A model generated the notes under the pieces. The model ran no database searches. It saw only the letters and a list, made by a program, of their open reading frames with translations, and was not told the DNA's origin. The position numbers and the translations under genes were made by a program. A DNA stretch of 64,000 nucleotides from positions 248,001-312,000 of the forward strand of contig NZ_JPRK01000011.1 of NCBI RefSeq assembly GCF_000832125.1. The letters run 5' to 3'. The DNA comes from Flavobacterium hibernum. Its GTDB lineage: Bacteria > Bacteroidota > Bacteroidia > Flavobacteriales > Flavobacteriaceae. Of the stretch, positions 17,570 through 26,174 are shown piece after piece (the first letter of the stretch is position 1; each line of letters begins with the position of its first letter).

Positions 17570-18616
17570 ATGAAAAAAAAATTGGAAGCCGATTTAATCA
17601 GCATTGCACATCGAATTTTAAAGCTTAAAAACAAATCCGATATCAATCAATTGTATCTTGAAACACAGAAATTATATGAAAAACTAGCAATTTTAAAGTT
17701 TGTAGACGAAAATTTCGACACTTTAAAACCAACAATTGGCCACAGCGAGATTAATTCTGAAATTGAATCTATTTTTGATAAGGAAGAAATAACTCCTGCC
17801 GAAATTGAAACTTCAATTGTAGTTGTAGAAACTCCAGTTGAAACAATGGCTGAGCCAGAAATTACAGAAGAAGTTAAAGCCGAAGAAACTCCAGAAGAAA
17901 TCGAGGAAGAAATCATCGCAGAAACTCCTGAAGAGATCAAAGCTGAAGAAGAAATCGTTGCAGAAATTCCAGAAGAAGTTATTCCGGAACCTATAACAGA
18001 AACAACTCCTGAACCTGTTGCTGAAATTATCGAAGAACCTGTTGTCGAAAAAGCTGAACAATTATCTTTTACAACTGTAAATGATTCAAACCCGATTGCT
18101 GATTTTAAACCTGCTTTCGAATTAGAAGAAATAGAAGAAGAAAAAGAGCCCATAAAAGAGGAACCAAAAGCAGAAACAACATCAAAACCAACTCCTATTA
18201 CAATTTCGTTTGAGGATTTTGGAATCAATTATGCAGATGCGCAGTTTGTAAAAGTTGATAGTTTTGAAAACGTTACTGCTACTCCAACTCCTTCTATTAG
18301 CGAATTTAAAGAACAAAAAATTGTTGAAACAGCAGTTTTAGAAACTCCTGTCGAAACAAAAACGGTGACTTTGAACGAAAAACTTGCAAAAGGTTTCCAT
18401 GTAGATTTGAATGACAGAATTGCTTTTACTAAAAATCTTTTCGGAAATAGCTCTGAAGATTATAGCCGTGTTCTAAACCAATTACTGACTTTTGACACTT
18501 ATGGTGAAGCGCAGGAATTTATAGAGAATATGGTAAAACCAGATTACAATAACTGGGAAGGAAAAGATGATTACGCTGAGCGTTTCTTGGCAATTGTAGA
18601 AAAGAAATTCTCTTAA
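17570..18616 (+). CDS. Glu/Pro-rich cytoplasmic protein with conserved ends
   Basis: Protein of 348 residues with no signal peptide. Residues 1-60 are a helical Lys/Leu-rich segment (LISIAHRILKLKNKSDINQL). Residues about 75-220 are low complexity, with imperfect TPEEI and EEIVAE units and many Pro, Thr and Val. The last 85 residues are ordered again (LNEKLAKGFHVDLNDRIAFT, LLTFDTYGEAQEFIENMVKP). Relatives appear to be widespread in Flavobacteriia as hypothetical proteins. The function is unknown; the disordered middle may be a spacer between two folded ends. The antisense frame at 17647-18228 is an artefact of the Glu-rich coding. It lies 41 bp upstream of rsmI on the same strand. Confidence 0.85.
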   Translation: MKKKLEADLISIAHRILKLKNKSDINQLYLETQKLYEKLAILKFVDENFDTLKPTIGHSEINSEIESIFDKEEITPAEIETSIVVVETPVETMAEPEITEEVKAEETPEEIEEEIIAETPEEIKAEEEIVAEIPEEVIPEPITETTPEPVAEIIEEPVVEKAEQLSFTTVNDSNPIADFKPAFELEEIEEEKEPIKEEPKAETTSKPTPITISFEDFGINYADAQFVKVDSFENVTATPTPSISEFKEQKIVETAVLETPVETKTVTLNEKLAKGFHVDLNDRIAFTKNLFGNSSEDYSRVLNQLLTFDTYGEAQEFIENMVKPDYNNWEGKDDYAERFLAIVEKKFS

Positions 18617-18657
18617 TCTTTTCACAAACCACATTTTACATTTCACAATATTAAATT

Positions 18658-19392
18658 ATGTCTAAATTATATATCGTTCCAACGCCAATTGGCAATCTCG
18701 AAGACATGACTTTTCGCGCCATTCGGATTCTGAAAGAAGTCGATTTGATCTTGGCCGAAGATACCAGAACGAGCGGAAAACTGTTGAAGCATTTTGAAAT
18801 TGGCACGCACATGCACAGCCATCATATGCACAACGAACATAAAACAACCGAGAATTTAATTGCACGTTTGAAAGCCGGCGAAACCATCGCTTTGATTTCG
18901 GACGCTGGAACTCCTGCAATTTCAGATCCTGGATTTTTATTGACACGTGCTTGTGTGGAAAATAAAATCGAAGTCGAATGTTTGCCCGGAGCAACTGCTT
19001 TTGTTCCGGCTTTAGTAAACAGCGGATTACCTAATGATAAATTTATTTTTGAAGGTTTCCTGCCTGACAAAAAAGGACGTCAAACTCGTTTTTTAGCTTT
19101 AGCCGAAGAAACCAGAACGATGATTTTATACGTTTCGCCACATAAACTCGTTAAGACTTTAGCAGAATTTATTCAGTATTTTGGAGAGGACAGACAAGTT
19201 TGTGTTTCTAGAGAATTATCAAAATTACACGAAGAAAATGTACGCGGAACCGCAAGAGAAGTTTTAACCCATTTCGAAAAAACAGCGCCACGTGGTGAAA
19301 TTGTAGTAGTTGTTGCCGGAAAAACAATAACAAAAGAACCTAAGAAAAGCAAGTTTTCGAAGGATGAACCAGAAGAAAACGAAGAAGATTAA
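18658..19392 (+). CDS. rsmI: 16S rRNA (cytidine-2'-O)-methyltransferase
   Basis: SAM-dependent methyltransferase for the 2'-O of C1402 in 16S rRNA, of the tetrapyrrole-methylase fold. It has 244 residues. Family motifs seen are LYIVPTPIGNLEDMTFRA at the N-terminus, LILAEDTRTSGKLLKHF, IALISDAGTPAISDPGF and VECLPGATAFVPALVNSGL. The C-terminal tail (KEPKKSKFSKDEPEENEED) is short and charged, and the small C-terminal domain of E. coli RsmI appears shortened. A lipoprotein gene starts 8 bases after the stop. Confidence 0.95.
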   Translation: MSKLYIVPTPIGNLEDMTFRAIRILKEVDLILAEDTRTSGKLLKHFEIGTHMHSHHMHNEHKTTENLIARLKAGETIALISDAGTPAISDPGFLLTRACVENKIEVECLPGATAFVPALVNSGLPNDKFIFEGFLPDKKGRQTRFLALAEETRTMILYVSPHKLVKTLAEFIQYFGEDRQVCVSRELSKLHEENVRGTAREVLTHFEKTAPRGEIVVVVAGKTITKEPKKSKFSKDEPEENEED

Positions 19393-19399
19393 ATTATTT

Positions 19400-19813
19400 A
19401 TGAAAAAAATAATATTTTTCTTTCTATTGATTATTACAATTTCTTGCAAGAATAAAGAAATTGATCATTCTAAAGATAATGATACTGAAATTCAGAAAAT
19501 AGGGCATCTTTATCAGCCAGAAAAAATAAATACCGGACCTGTTAAAAGTGATATTGATCTAAATAAGAAAAGCTACGAAATAAATATTTACAATAGCGAT
19601 TTATTAGAAAAAAACATGAAATTTTTAAAAGGTCATTCTGCGAAAATTGCAATTTTGTATAGGAATTTTTTAATACAAAATGAATATAATTATAATAACA
19701 TTGTCGTTAGGATTCACCAAAAAAATAATAGTAGTTATGATTTTAAATATTCTGAAAAGCAATTGTTAGAAATAGAAAATAAAAGACATTTAAATCCATC
19801 TGAAAATAAATAA
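19400..19813 (+). CDS. Uncharacterised small lipoprotein
   Basis: Predicted lipoprotein of 137 residues from the ATG at 19400. The signal MKKIIFFFLLIITISC ends in a lipobox Cys16. The mature part is Asn/Lys/Ile rich with no motif I recognise. A longer frame from 19364 overlaps rsmI and lacks a good signal peptide, so the later start is preferred. It sits 8 bases after rsmI and 8 bases before the HopJ-family gene, so the three may be cotranscribed. Confidence 0.75.
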   Translation: MKKIIFFFLLIITISCKNKEIDHSKDNDTEIQKIGHLYQPEKINTGPVKSDIDLNKKSYEINIYNSDLLEKNMKFLKGHSAKIAILYRNFLIQNEYNYNNIVVRIHQKNNSSYDFKYSEKQLLEIENKRHLNPSENK

Positions 19814-19821
19814 AGCATATC

Positions 19822-20166
19822 ATGAGTATACAAGCCTTTTTAGAAAAACTAAAACAAACTCCAACCGAAATAACATTCCCTGAAACGATTACAGTAATTG
19901 AGGAAAATTACAATTTTACTCCAACTGCTTTCCAAAACGGGACACAACATAATGCAGCCGGAGAAAACTCGGGTTCATGCAAATTATTTTCGTTCGCAAA
20001 ACTTCAAAACTTAAGTAAAGATGAAACTTTAGCATGTTTTGGAGCTTTTTATTTTGAAGAAGTTTTAGGAGATCCAAACGGAACGAATCATCAAAACATT
20101 AGAAACTTCATCAACTTAGGTTGGGACGGAATCCAGTTTGAAGGAAATGCTTTAGAAGCAAAATAA
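19822..20166 (+). CDS. HopJ-family protein
   Basis: Protein of 114 residues matching the HopJ type III effector family as annotated in many non-pathogens. Typical segments are FPETITVIEENYNFTPTAFQNG, ENSGSCKLFSFAKL, LACFGAFYFEEVLGDPNGTNHQNIRNF and GWDGI. The name comes from Pseudomonas. No secretion system or effector signal is present here, and a domestic role is more likely but unknown. It is probably the last gene of the rsmI unit, followed by repeat DNA. Confidence 0.85.
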   Translation: MSIQAFLEKLKQTPTEITFPETITVIEENYNFTPTAFQNGTQHNAAGENSGSCKLFSFAKLQNLSKDETLACFGAFYFEEVLGDPNGTNHQNIRNFINLGWDGIQFEGNALEAK

Positions 20167-20170
20167 TATT

Positions 20171-20193
20171 GTCAGGCCGAGCGAAGTCGAAGC
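20171..20193. repeat. Half-copy of the GCGAAGTCGAAG repeat
   Basis: GTCAGGCCGAGCGAAGTCGA followed by AGC matches one arm of the element at 4672-4772. No second arm follows. Confidence 0.5.
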
Positions 20194-20215
20194 CTTTTTC
20201 AATACAAAATATTTC

Positions 20216-20279
20216 TGCCACAGATTTCACAGATTAACACAGATCAAAAAAATCCTTTTAAATCTTTAAATCTGTGGCA
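20216..20279. repeat. Intergenic palindrome, TGCCACAGATT family, copy 2
   Basis: TGCCACAGATTTCACAGATT opens and AAATCTTTAAATCTGTGGCA closes the element. It lies between the HopJ-family gene and recJ. Confidence 0.7.
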
Positions 20280-20355
20280 AAAAAAACAAATATCCGATTA
20301 AACGATTTCCGATTTCTACAATCTAAAATCAACACTCTAAAATCTAAAATCAACC

Positions 20356-22056
20356 ATGCGTTGGACAATAAAACCAAAACCTTCTAAAGATAAAATCAAA
20401 CATTTGGCTCAAGCCTTGAATGTAGAAGATTTTGTAGCAACACTTTTGATTCAGCGTGGTATTGAAACTTTTGAAGATGCTAAGAATTTCTTTCGTCCTT
20501 CTTTAGAACATCTTCATGATCCATACTTGATGAAAGATATGGATAAAGCAGTTGCAAGAATCGAACAGGCGATTGAAAACCATGAAAACATTTTGGTTTT
20601 TGGCGATTATGATGTCGATGGAACAACAGCCGTTTCTTTGGTTTCTTCGTATTTAAAATCGCATTATCCTAATATTGCTACTTATATTCCGGATCGTTAT
20701 GCCGAAGGTTACGGAATTTCTTTTAAAGGAATTGACTTTGCCGATGATAACGGATTTTCACTAATTATTGCTCTCGATTGCGGAATTAAATCTATTGATC
20801 ATATCGCTTATGCGAAAGAAAAAAATATTGACTTTATTATTTGCGATCACCATAGACCCGGAGAATTTCTGCCGGACGCTGTTGCAATTCTTGACCCAAA
20901 AAGAGAAGATTGCACGTATCCGTACGATGAATTGTGCGGCTGTGGAGTTGGTTTTAAATTGATTCAGGCTTTAGGCCTAAATCGAAATGAAACGATAAAC
21001 GACCTCGTTCCGTATCTGGATTTGCTAGCTACCGCAATTGCTGCCGATATTGTTCCTATTACTGGCGAAAATCGTGTTTTGGCTTATTTCGGATTACAGG
21101 TAATCAATTCAGATCCAAGACCTGGAATTAAAGCTTTGGTACATCAGGTAAAAAAGAAAACTTTGGATATTACTGATGTTGTTTTTATTGTTTCTCCACG
21201 CATAAATGCGGCTGGAAGAATTAAACACGGTAATCATGCGGTTGAATTGTTAACTGAATTTGATTTTGACCAAGCGCAACAATTTGCCTCAGAAATAGAA
21301 CAATATAATGCAGACCGAAAGGACTTAGATAAAAAAATCACTAAAGAAGCTTTTCAACAAATTCATGATAATGATGAAATTGAACGATTTTCTACCGTTG
21401 TTTTTCAGGAAGACTGGCACAAAGGCGTTATCGGGATTGTAGCTTCGAGATTAATCGAGACCTATTATCGTCCTACCTTAGTTTTTACTAAAAGCGGTGA
21501 TAAATATGCTGCTTCTGCACGATCTGTAAAAGGTTTTGATGTTTATAATGCTCTTGATGCTTGTTCTGAACATTTAGAGCAATTTGGAGGACATATGTAC
21601 GCTGCCGGAATGACTTTGAAAGCCGAAAACTATAAAACATTTAAAGACGCTTTCGAAAAACAGGTTGAGGAAACCATTTTACCAGAAATGCGAACTCCGG
21701 AAATTGAGGTCGATGCCGAAATTAACTTTGCCGATATTACTCCAAAACTAGTTCGGATTTTAAAACAGTTTGAACCTTTTGGCCCTTTAAATATGACGCC
21801 TGTTTTTATGACTAAAGACGCAAAAGACACGGGTTATGCAAAAACTTTAGGTTCTGAAGACGAGCATTTAAGACTTTTTGTTAAACAGAATAATTCTGAT
21901 GGAATTGCCGCGATTGGCTTTGGACTCGGAAAAAAAATAGACATTGTAAAAAATCTAAAACCATTTCAACTAGCCTACTCATTATCCGAAAATGAATGGA
22001 ACGGAACGGTTTCTACTCAACTAATGCTTAAAGATATTAGACCAAATGACAACTAA
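20356..22056 (+). CDS. recJ: Single-stranded-DNA-specific exonuclease RecJ
   Basis: 5'-3' ssDNA exonuclease of recombination and mismatch repair, 566 residues. The DHH phosphoesterase core shows VFGDYDVDGTTAVSL (metal Asp residues), IALDCGIKS, and the DHH motif IICDHHRPGE (about 160-170). The DHHA1 part has VSPRINAAGRIKHGNHAVEL, KGVIGIVASRLIE and FGGHMYAAGMTL. A C-terminal OB-fold-like region follows (ILKQFEPFGPLNMTPVF). The length is normal. The MFS transporter gene begins inside its last 11 bases, which suggests translational coupling. Confidence 0.96.
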   Translation: MRWTIKPKPSKDKIKHLAQALNVEDFVATLLIQRGIETFEDAKNFFRPSLEHLHDPYLMKDMDKAVARIEQAIENHENILVFGDYDVDGTTAVSLVSSYLKSHYPNIATYIPDRYAEGYGISFKGIDFADDNGFSLIIALDCGIKSIDHIAYAKEKNIDFIICDHHRPGEFLPDAVAILDPKREDCTYPYDELCGCGVGFKLIQALGLNRNETINDLVPYLDLLATAIAADIVPITGENRVLAYFGLQVINSDPRPGIKALVHQVKKKTLDITDVVFIVSPRINAAGRIKHGNHAVELLTEFDFDQAQQFASEIEQYNADRKDLDKKITKEAFQQIHDNDEIERFSTVVFQEDWHKGVIGIVASRLIETYYRPTLVFTKSGDKYAASARSVKGFDVYNALDACSEHLEQFGGHMYAAGMTLKAENYKTFKDAFEKQVEETILPEMRTPEIEVDAEINFADITPKLVRILKQFEPFGPLNMTPVFMTKDAKDTGYAKTLGSEDEHLRLFVKQNNSDGIAAIGFGLGKKIDIVKNLKPFQLAYSLSENEWNGTVSTQLMLKDIRPNDN

Positions 22057-23326
22057 AACAACCAAACAAGATCCCTATCAGGCATTACGTTACAGGGAAT
22101 TTAATGTTTTTTTATTATTGCGTTTTGCCATGGTTTTTGCTTGGGCGATGCAGTTTATAGTGATCGAATGGGAAGTTTATAGTTTGACTAAAAACCCACT
22201 TTCGTTAGGAATTATTGGTTTAATGGAAGTTATTCCGGCAGTGGGAATGGCATTGTTTGCCGGACATATTGTGGATCAAAAGGAAAAGAAGGGATTATTA
22301 GTAAAATGTATTCTAGGATTTTCTGTAATTAGCTTTGGATTGTTTTTAGTGACGTGGCCAAGAGTTGTTGGCGATTTATCTCCAACGATTATTTTATACT
22401 CAATTTACACATTAGTTTTTTTAGGCGGATTAGTTAGAGCTTTTCTTGGGCCAACTATTTTCTCTCTTCTATCGTTAATTATTCCTAAAAAAGCATATCC
22501 AAATGCCGCTACATGGAGCAGTTCGGTTTGGCAAATCGGAGCCGTAATGGGACCGGCGCTGGCAGGATTTTCAATTAACTGGATTGGCGTTCATTGGTCA
22601 ATGTGTCTAGTTTTTGGATTCTCGATTCTTTCGTTAATTGCCTTGTCGCAAATCAGTAAAAAACCAATCACAAATCCTAAGATTGGTGAATCAATAAAAG
22701 ACAGCCTTGCAGAAGGTTTAAATTTCGTATTCAAAAATCAAATTGTTTTAGGCGCTTTATCGCTTGATATGATTGCAGTACTTTTTGGAGGCGCTGTAGC
22801 ATTATTACCTATTTTTGCTCAGGATATCTTAAAAGTTGGTGCTGAAGGTTTTGGAATTTTAAGAGCTGCTCCAGCAGTAGGAGCTTTCATTACGATGCTC
22901 GTTTCGGCTTATGTGCCTTTATATAAAAATGCGGGAAAGAAACTTTTAGTTGCCATTTTTATTTTCGGATTGTCAATCATTTTATTTGGCCTTTCTACGT
23001 CATTCTGGCTTTCTGTTTTCGCTTTATTTTTAAGCGGACTAGCTGACGGAATTTCTGTAGTAATTCGTCAAACGATTTTACAGCTTAAAACTCCCGATCA
23101 TATGCGCGGAAGAGTTGGTGCCGTAAATTCAATTTTTGTTGGATCTTCTAATGAATTAGGTGCTTTTGAAAGTGGTGCAACAGCAAAATTAATGGGGACT
23201 GTAACTTCTGTCGTTTTTGGAGGAAGCATTACACTTTTAACTGTTGTTGTAACGGCACTAAAATCACCGACATTTAGAAATTTAGATCTTAAGAAAGATA
23301 TGGATGATCACCATAATATGGAGTAA
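22046..23326 (+). CDS. MFS transporter (EntS-like)
   Basis: Twelve-segment major facilitator of 426 residues of the MFS_3 type, to which enterobactin exporter EntS and macrolide effluxers belong. Visible pieces are REFNVFLLLRFAMVFAWAMQ, the loop GHIVDQKEKKGLL between helices 2 and 3, RAFLGPTIFSLLSLIIP, and HMRGRVGAVNSIFVG before the last helices. It ends in a short charged tail. The substrate is unknown. The ATG lies within recJ (11-base overlap, different frame), so it is probably cotranscribed. It is followed by an inverted repeat at 23339-23404. Confidence 0.88.
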   Translation: MTTKTTKQDPYQALRYREFNVFLLLRFAMVFAWAMQFIVIEWEVYSLTKNPLSLGIIGLMEVIPAVGMALFAGHIVDQKEKKGLLVKCILGFSVISFGLFLVTWPRVVGDLSPTIILYSIYTLVFLGGLVRAFLGPTIFSLLSLIIPKKAYPNAATWSSSVWQIGAVMGPALAGFSINWIGVHWSMCLVFGFSILSLIALSQISKKPITNPKIGESIKDSLAEGLNFVFKNQIVLGALSLDMIAVLFGGAVALLPIFAQDILKVGAEGFGILRAAPAVGAFITMLVSAYVPLYKNAGKKLLVAIFIFGLSIILFGLSTSFWLSVFALFLSGLADGISVVIRQTILQLKTPDHMRGRVGAVNSIFVGSSNELGAFESGATAKLMGTVTSVVFGGSITLLTVVVTALKSPTFRNLDLKKDMDDHHNME

Positions 23327-23338
23327 CGTGTTTTTCTA

Positions 23339-23404
23339 CCATATAAGTGATATAAGATAATTTAAGGTTTTCTCTTTCTAAATGAACTTATATCACTTAT
23401 ATGG
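23339..23404. repeat. Inverted repeat flanking the hydrolase gene, copy 1
   Basis: CCATATAAGTGATATAAG and CTTATATCACTTATATGG are perfect 18-base inverse arms around a 30-base loop. A shorter, diverged copy in the same orientation follows the gene at 24380-24433. Confidence 0.8.
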
Positions 23405-23454
23405 TGAAGATTTTTGCAAATACATCATGTTTTAAAACACTAATTCATAAAGAG

Positions 23455-24369
23455 ATGAAATCATTGCTTTTCACATTCTTTTTAACAATATCATTTTTTG
23501 TAAACGGACAAAATCTCTACAACAAAACGTACGGAAACAAAAAAAACGAAAGCATCATTTTTATTCACGGCGGTCCAAGTGGTAATTCGACTTTATTCGA
23601 AAGTACAACAGCTCAAAAATTGGCTGATCTTGGATTTTATGTAATTGTTTACGACCGAAGAGGCGAAGGAAGATCTACAGATCTTGATGCAAAATTTACT
23701 TATGACGAAGCTTTTCAGGATTTAAACAGCATTTACAAAAAATACGATTTAAAGAAAGCTACACTTCTTGCACATAGTTTTGGAGGTTTGGTTGCAACTC
23801 TTTTTACAGAGAAATATCCTCAAAAAGTCAATTCATTGATATTGGCTGGAGCTTTATTCTCGCAACAGGAAACCTACGATCACATTATAAATTCTTTAAA
23901 GAAAAGATACAGCAATGAATCTGAGCAATTAAATAAAATAAGCGTGGTAGAAAAACTCGACAAAAATTCTGCGCAATATCGAAAAGCTTGTTTTGAATTA
24001 GCCAGTGAAAATAACTATTTTAAAATGCCAAATCCAACAACAGATTCTAAAAAGCTTTATAGCGATTATGAATCAAGTGACTTTTTTAAAACCAATATCA
24101 GAAACAAAAATGCTCCGCTGCTTTTCTATCAAAATGAAAAGAAAAACAATATAGATACGAGATCTTCTTTAAAGAAGATAAAAGCCGAAGGCATTTCTAT
24201 TTATGCTATTTACGGTAAAGAAGACGGTATCTTTTCGACTAACCAAATCAATTCGATTAAAAAATTGGCGGGCGATAATCATTTTGCTTTACTAAACAAT
24301 TGTTCCCATTATTTATTTGTTGACCAACAGAAAGAATTTCTATCTTACATCAAAAAATGGTTTAAATAA
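23455..24369 (+). CDS. Secreted alpha/beta hydrolase
   Basis: Alpha/beta hydrolase of 304 residues from the ATG at 23455, where a signal peptide MKSLLFTFFLTISFFVNGQ starts. The oxyanion region is IIFIHGGPSGNSTLF. The nucleophile elbow is LLAHSFGGLVATLF with Ser in AHSFGG. The acid is likely the Asp of YGKEDGIF, and the His is in NNCSHYLFVDQQ. The HGGPxGN oxyanion pattern resembles proline iminopeptidase-like enzymes, but the substrate is not clear. The longer frame from 23401 begins inside the flanking repeat and was rejected. The gene sits alone between two copies of one inverted repeat. Confidence 0.85.
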   Translation: MKSLLFTFFLTISFFVNGQNLYNKTYGNKKNESIIFIHGGPSGNSTLFESTTAQKLADLGFYVIVYDRRGEGRSTDLDAKFTYDEAFQDLNSIYKKYDLKKATLLAHSFGGLVATLFTEKYPQKVNSLILAGALFSQQETYDHIINSLKKRYSNESEQLNKISVVEKLDKNSAQYRKACFELASENNYFKMPNPTTDSKKLYSDYESSDFFKTNIRNKNAPLLFYQNEKKNNIDTRSSLKKIKAEGISIYAIYGKEDGIFSTNQINSIKKLAGDNHFALLNNCSHYLFVDQQKEFLSYIKKWFK

Positions 24370-24379
24370 AGATTTTAAA

Positions 24380-24433
24380 CCACATAAGTGATATAAGCTT
24401 CCTCTTTTTAAATGAACTGATATCAATTATCTG
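24380..24433. repeat. Inverted repeat flanking the hydrolase gene, copy 2
   Basis: CCACATAAGTGATATAAG and CTGATATCAATTATCTG are degenerate versions of the arms at 23339-23404. The word AAATGAACT before the right arm is shared by both copies. Confidence 0.65.
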
Positions 24434-24490
24434 TTAAATATATTTTCAAATTTTATGAATTTTTTATTTAGAATAAATATAAATAATATT

Positions 24491-24498
24491 TATATTTG
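24491..24498 (+). promoter_or_regulatory. -7 promoter element
   Basis: TATATTTG is a perfect TAnnTTTG match, 20 bases before the ATG at 24519. The gene therefore has its own promoter. Confidence 0.6.
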
Positions 24499-24518
24499 TT
24501 GAAATAAATGGATTTGTA

Positions 24519-24875
24519 ATGAGAGAAATAGAACAATTATACCACAATAATTTTGGAATCGCTTTTTACTGGAAAAAGGAAAACGAAACTATAACTGATA
24601 AAATACAATTGGTTTTTAAGGAAACTGGCTTTTACTTTACAGTTCAGGAATTAAATCTTTTTTGTGATTTAATCGAAGATAGTATGATTGAAAACGCTTG
24701 TTGCGAAGCTTGCGAACTAAAAAATTCCTGCAACAAATTTTTATTAAAAACTCCTTGCGCGTCTATAGACTTAGCTGTTTCTGTAAAAGAATTAAAATCA
24801 ATTAAAGATTTGGTCGAAGGATCATTATTCCGAATTGAATTAGACGAATATGTTTATGGAGTTGGATTAAACTAA
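24519..24875 (+). CDS. Small Cys-rich cytoplasmic protein of unknown function
   Basis: Protein of 118 residues without signal peptide or membrane segment. Its centre contains ENACCEACELKNSCNKF followed by KTPC, with Cys spaced as CC-x2-C-x5-C, plus a further Cys about eight residues on. This could hold zinc or an iron-sulfur cluster. The flanks are strand-helix patterned (FYFTVQELNLFCDLIEDSM, DLAVSVKELKSIKDLVEG). I do not recognise the family with certainty. It has a perfect -7 element and precedes the seven-haem cytochrome gene by 84 bp, so a shared redox or metal context is possible but unproven. Confidence 0.75.
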   Translation: MREIEQLYHNNFGIAFYWKKENETITDKIQLVFKETGFYFTVQELNLFCDLIEDSMIENACCEACELKNSCNKFLLKTPCASIDLAVSVKELKSIKDLVEGSLFRIELDEYVYGVGLN

Positions 24876-24959
24876 CACATATTCCCATTTATTTAACAAC
24901 TATATTTTCATTATCTAAATATATTTTGATTTTCTTTAAAAACAATTATATTTACAACA

Positions 24960-26171
24960 ATGAAAAAAAACTGCATTCTTTTTGCTATCGTTGTTTTAGT
25001 CGCTTTTCTAACAAGCTGCAAGAACGAATCTGACGAATACATTGACCCGCGTGGAACTGATTACGCAGGTTCTGAAAGCTGTATTCAATGTCATCAGACG
25101 CAATATGAAATGGCTTCTAAAAGTTCACATTTCAAAGCGACTGCTCCAGCTATTTCAGGAAATGTTCTAGGAGATTTTGACAAAGGAAATCACACTTTTA
25201 TCTATGACAAAAACACTAAATTGGTCATGGAAAAACGCAATGACAGCCTTTATCAGGTTTTGTATAAAAACGGGAAGGAAGTTGAAGCACATCGATTTGA
25301 AATCGTTTTTGGAACAAAACACGCGCAAACTTCTGTTTACTGGCGAGATCATAATACTTACGAGTTACCAATTTCTTACTACAATTCGATAAATAACTGG
25401 GCAACAAGTCCTGGATTTCCTGCGGACAAACCTTATTTTGACAGAATGGTGGTTAAAGACTGTTATTCGTGTCACAGCTCTAATATTAGCAGTCGAAATA
25501 TAAACCAAAACTCGCAGGACAAAAACTTTCTCTCGATAGAGGTTGAAGATGTTATTGATAAAAAAACAATTGTTTACGGCATTGATTGCGAACGTTGCCA
25601 TGGACCAGCCAAAAAACATGTTGACTTTCATTTAAAAAATCCTGACGTTAAAACTGCAAATAGTATTACAAGTTTTAAAACCTTAAACAGACAACAAAAA
25701 TTAGATGCTTGCGCACTTTGTCATGCTGGAAATGACGGAATGAAAATGAAATCTCGTTTTGATTTTAAACCGGGAGATAATTTATCTGATTTCTACCGAA
25801 ATACTAGAAGCGTTACCGATACAGCGCAATTTGACGTACACGGAAATCAATTTCGTTTGATGTCGCAAAGCAAATGTTTTATTAAAAGCGAGAAAATGGA
25901 TTGCATTACGTGTCACAATCCACACGAAAATGCTTCTAAAAATTTAGCTTCTTATTCTAAAATTTGTATGAGTTGTCATCAAGGATTAAAACACAATGAA
26001 ACTACGTTAAAAACAATGTCAGGAAGTTTATTGGCTAATAATTGTGTAGAATGTCATATGCCTAAAAAATCGTCCGGAGCGATTAAATTCCAACTTTCTG
26101 ACAGTAAACAATTATCGAATTACATTTTGCGCACGCACAAAATTGGAATTTATTCAAACAATAAAAAGTAA
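24960..26171 (+). CDS. Seven-haem cytochrome c lipoprotein
   Basis: Predicted lipoprotein of 403 residues (signal ending FLTSC, then KNESDEY). It carries seven CxxCH haem c sites: CIQCH, CYSCH, CERCH, CALCH, CITCH, CMSCH and CVECH. Extra His residues (GNHTF, SSHF, HNPHENA) may be distal ligands. The layout resembles cytochrome c554 and related multihaem proteins of Bacteroidota that have tetrahaem-like beginnings (GSESCIQCHQTQYE). Its electron partner is unknown and no terminal oxidase or reductase subunit is nearby. Maturation would need a ccs/ccm system elsewhere. It is convergent with lpxH, with only 3 bp between the stops. Confidence 0.92.
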   Translation: MKKNCILFAIVVLVAFLTSCKNESDEYIDPRGTDYAGSESCIQCHQTQYEMASKSSHFKATAPAISGNVLGDFDKGNHTFIYDKNTKLVMEKRNDSLYQVLYKNGKEVEAHRFEIVFGTKHAQTSVYWRDHNTYELPISYYNSINNWATSPGFPADKPYFDRMVVKDCYSCHSSNISSRNINQNSQDKNFLSIEVEDVIDKKTIVYGIDCERCHGPAKKHVDFHLKNPDVKTANSITSFKTLNRQQKLDACALCHAGNDGMKMKSRFDFKPGDNLSDFYRNTRSVTDTAQFDVHGNQFRLMSQSKCFIKSEKMDCITCHNPHENASKNLASYSKICMSCHQGLKHNETTLKTMSGSLLANNCVECHMPKKSSGAIKFQLSDSKQLSNYILRTHKIGIYSNNKK

Positions 26172-26174
26172 TTA

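Noticed and set aside
17647..18228. Long open frame on the minus strand, 193 codons, Ser/Ile-rich
   Set aside because: It lies opposite the Glu-rich coding region. Runs of GAA/GAG on one strand give Ser/Phe-rich open frames on the other, and no start signal or motif supports it.
18801..18815. TGGCACG word resembling a sigma-54 -24 element
   Set aside because: The spacing to the next GC is 9 bases rather than 10, and the site is inside the rsmI coding sequence.
19822..20166. Type III secreted effector
   Set aside because: The HopJ name is inherited from one pathogen. No secretion genes or effector features are present, so only the family assignment is kept.
25167..25631. Several short frames overlapping the multihaem cytochrome gene
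   Set aside because: All are shadows of the cytochrome coding sequence, whose CxxCH pattern is unambiguous.
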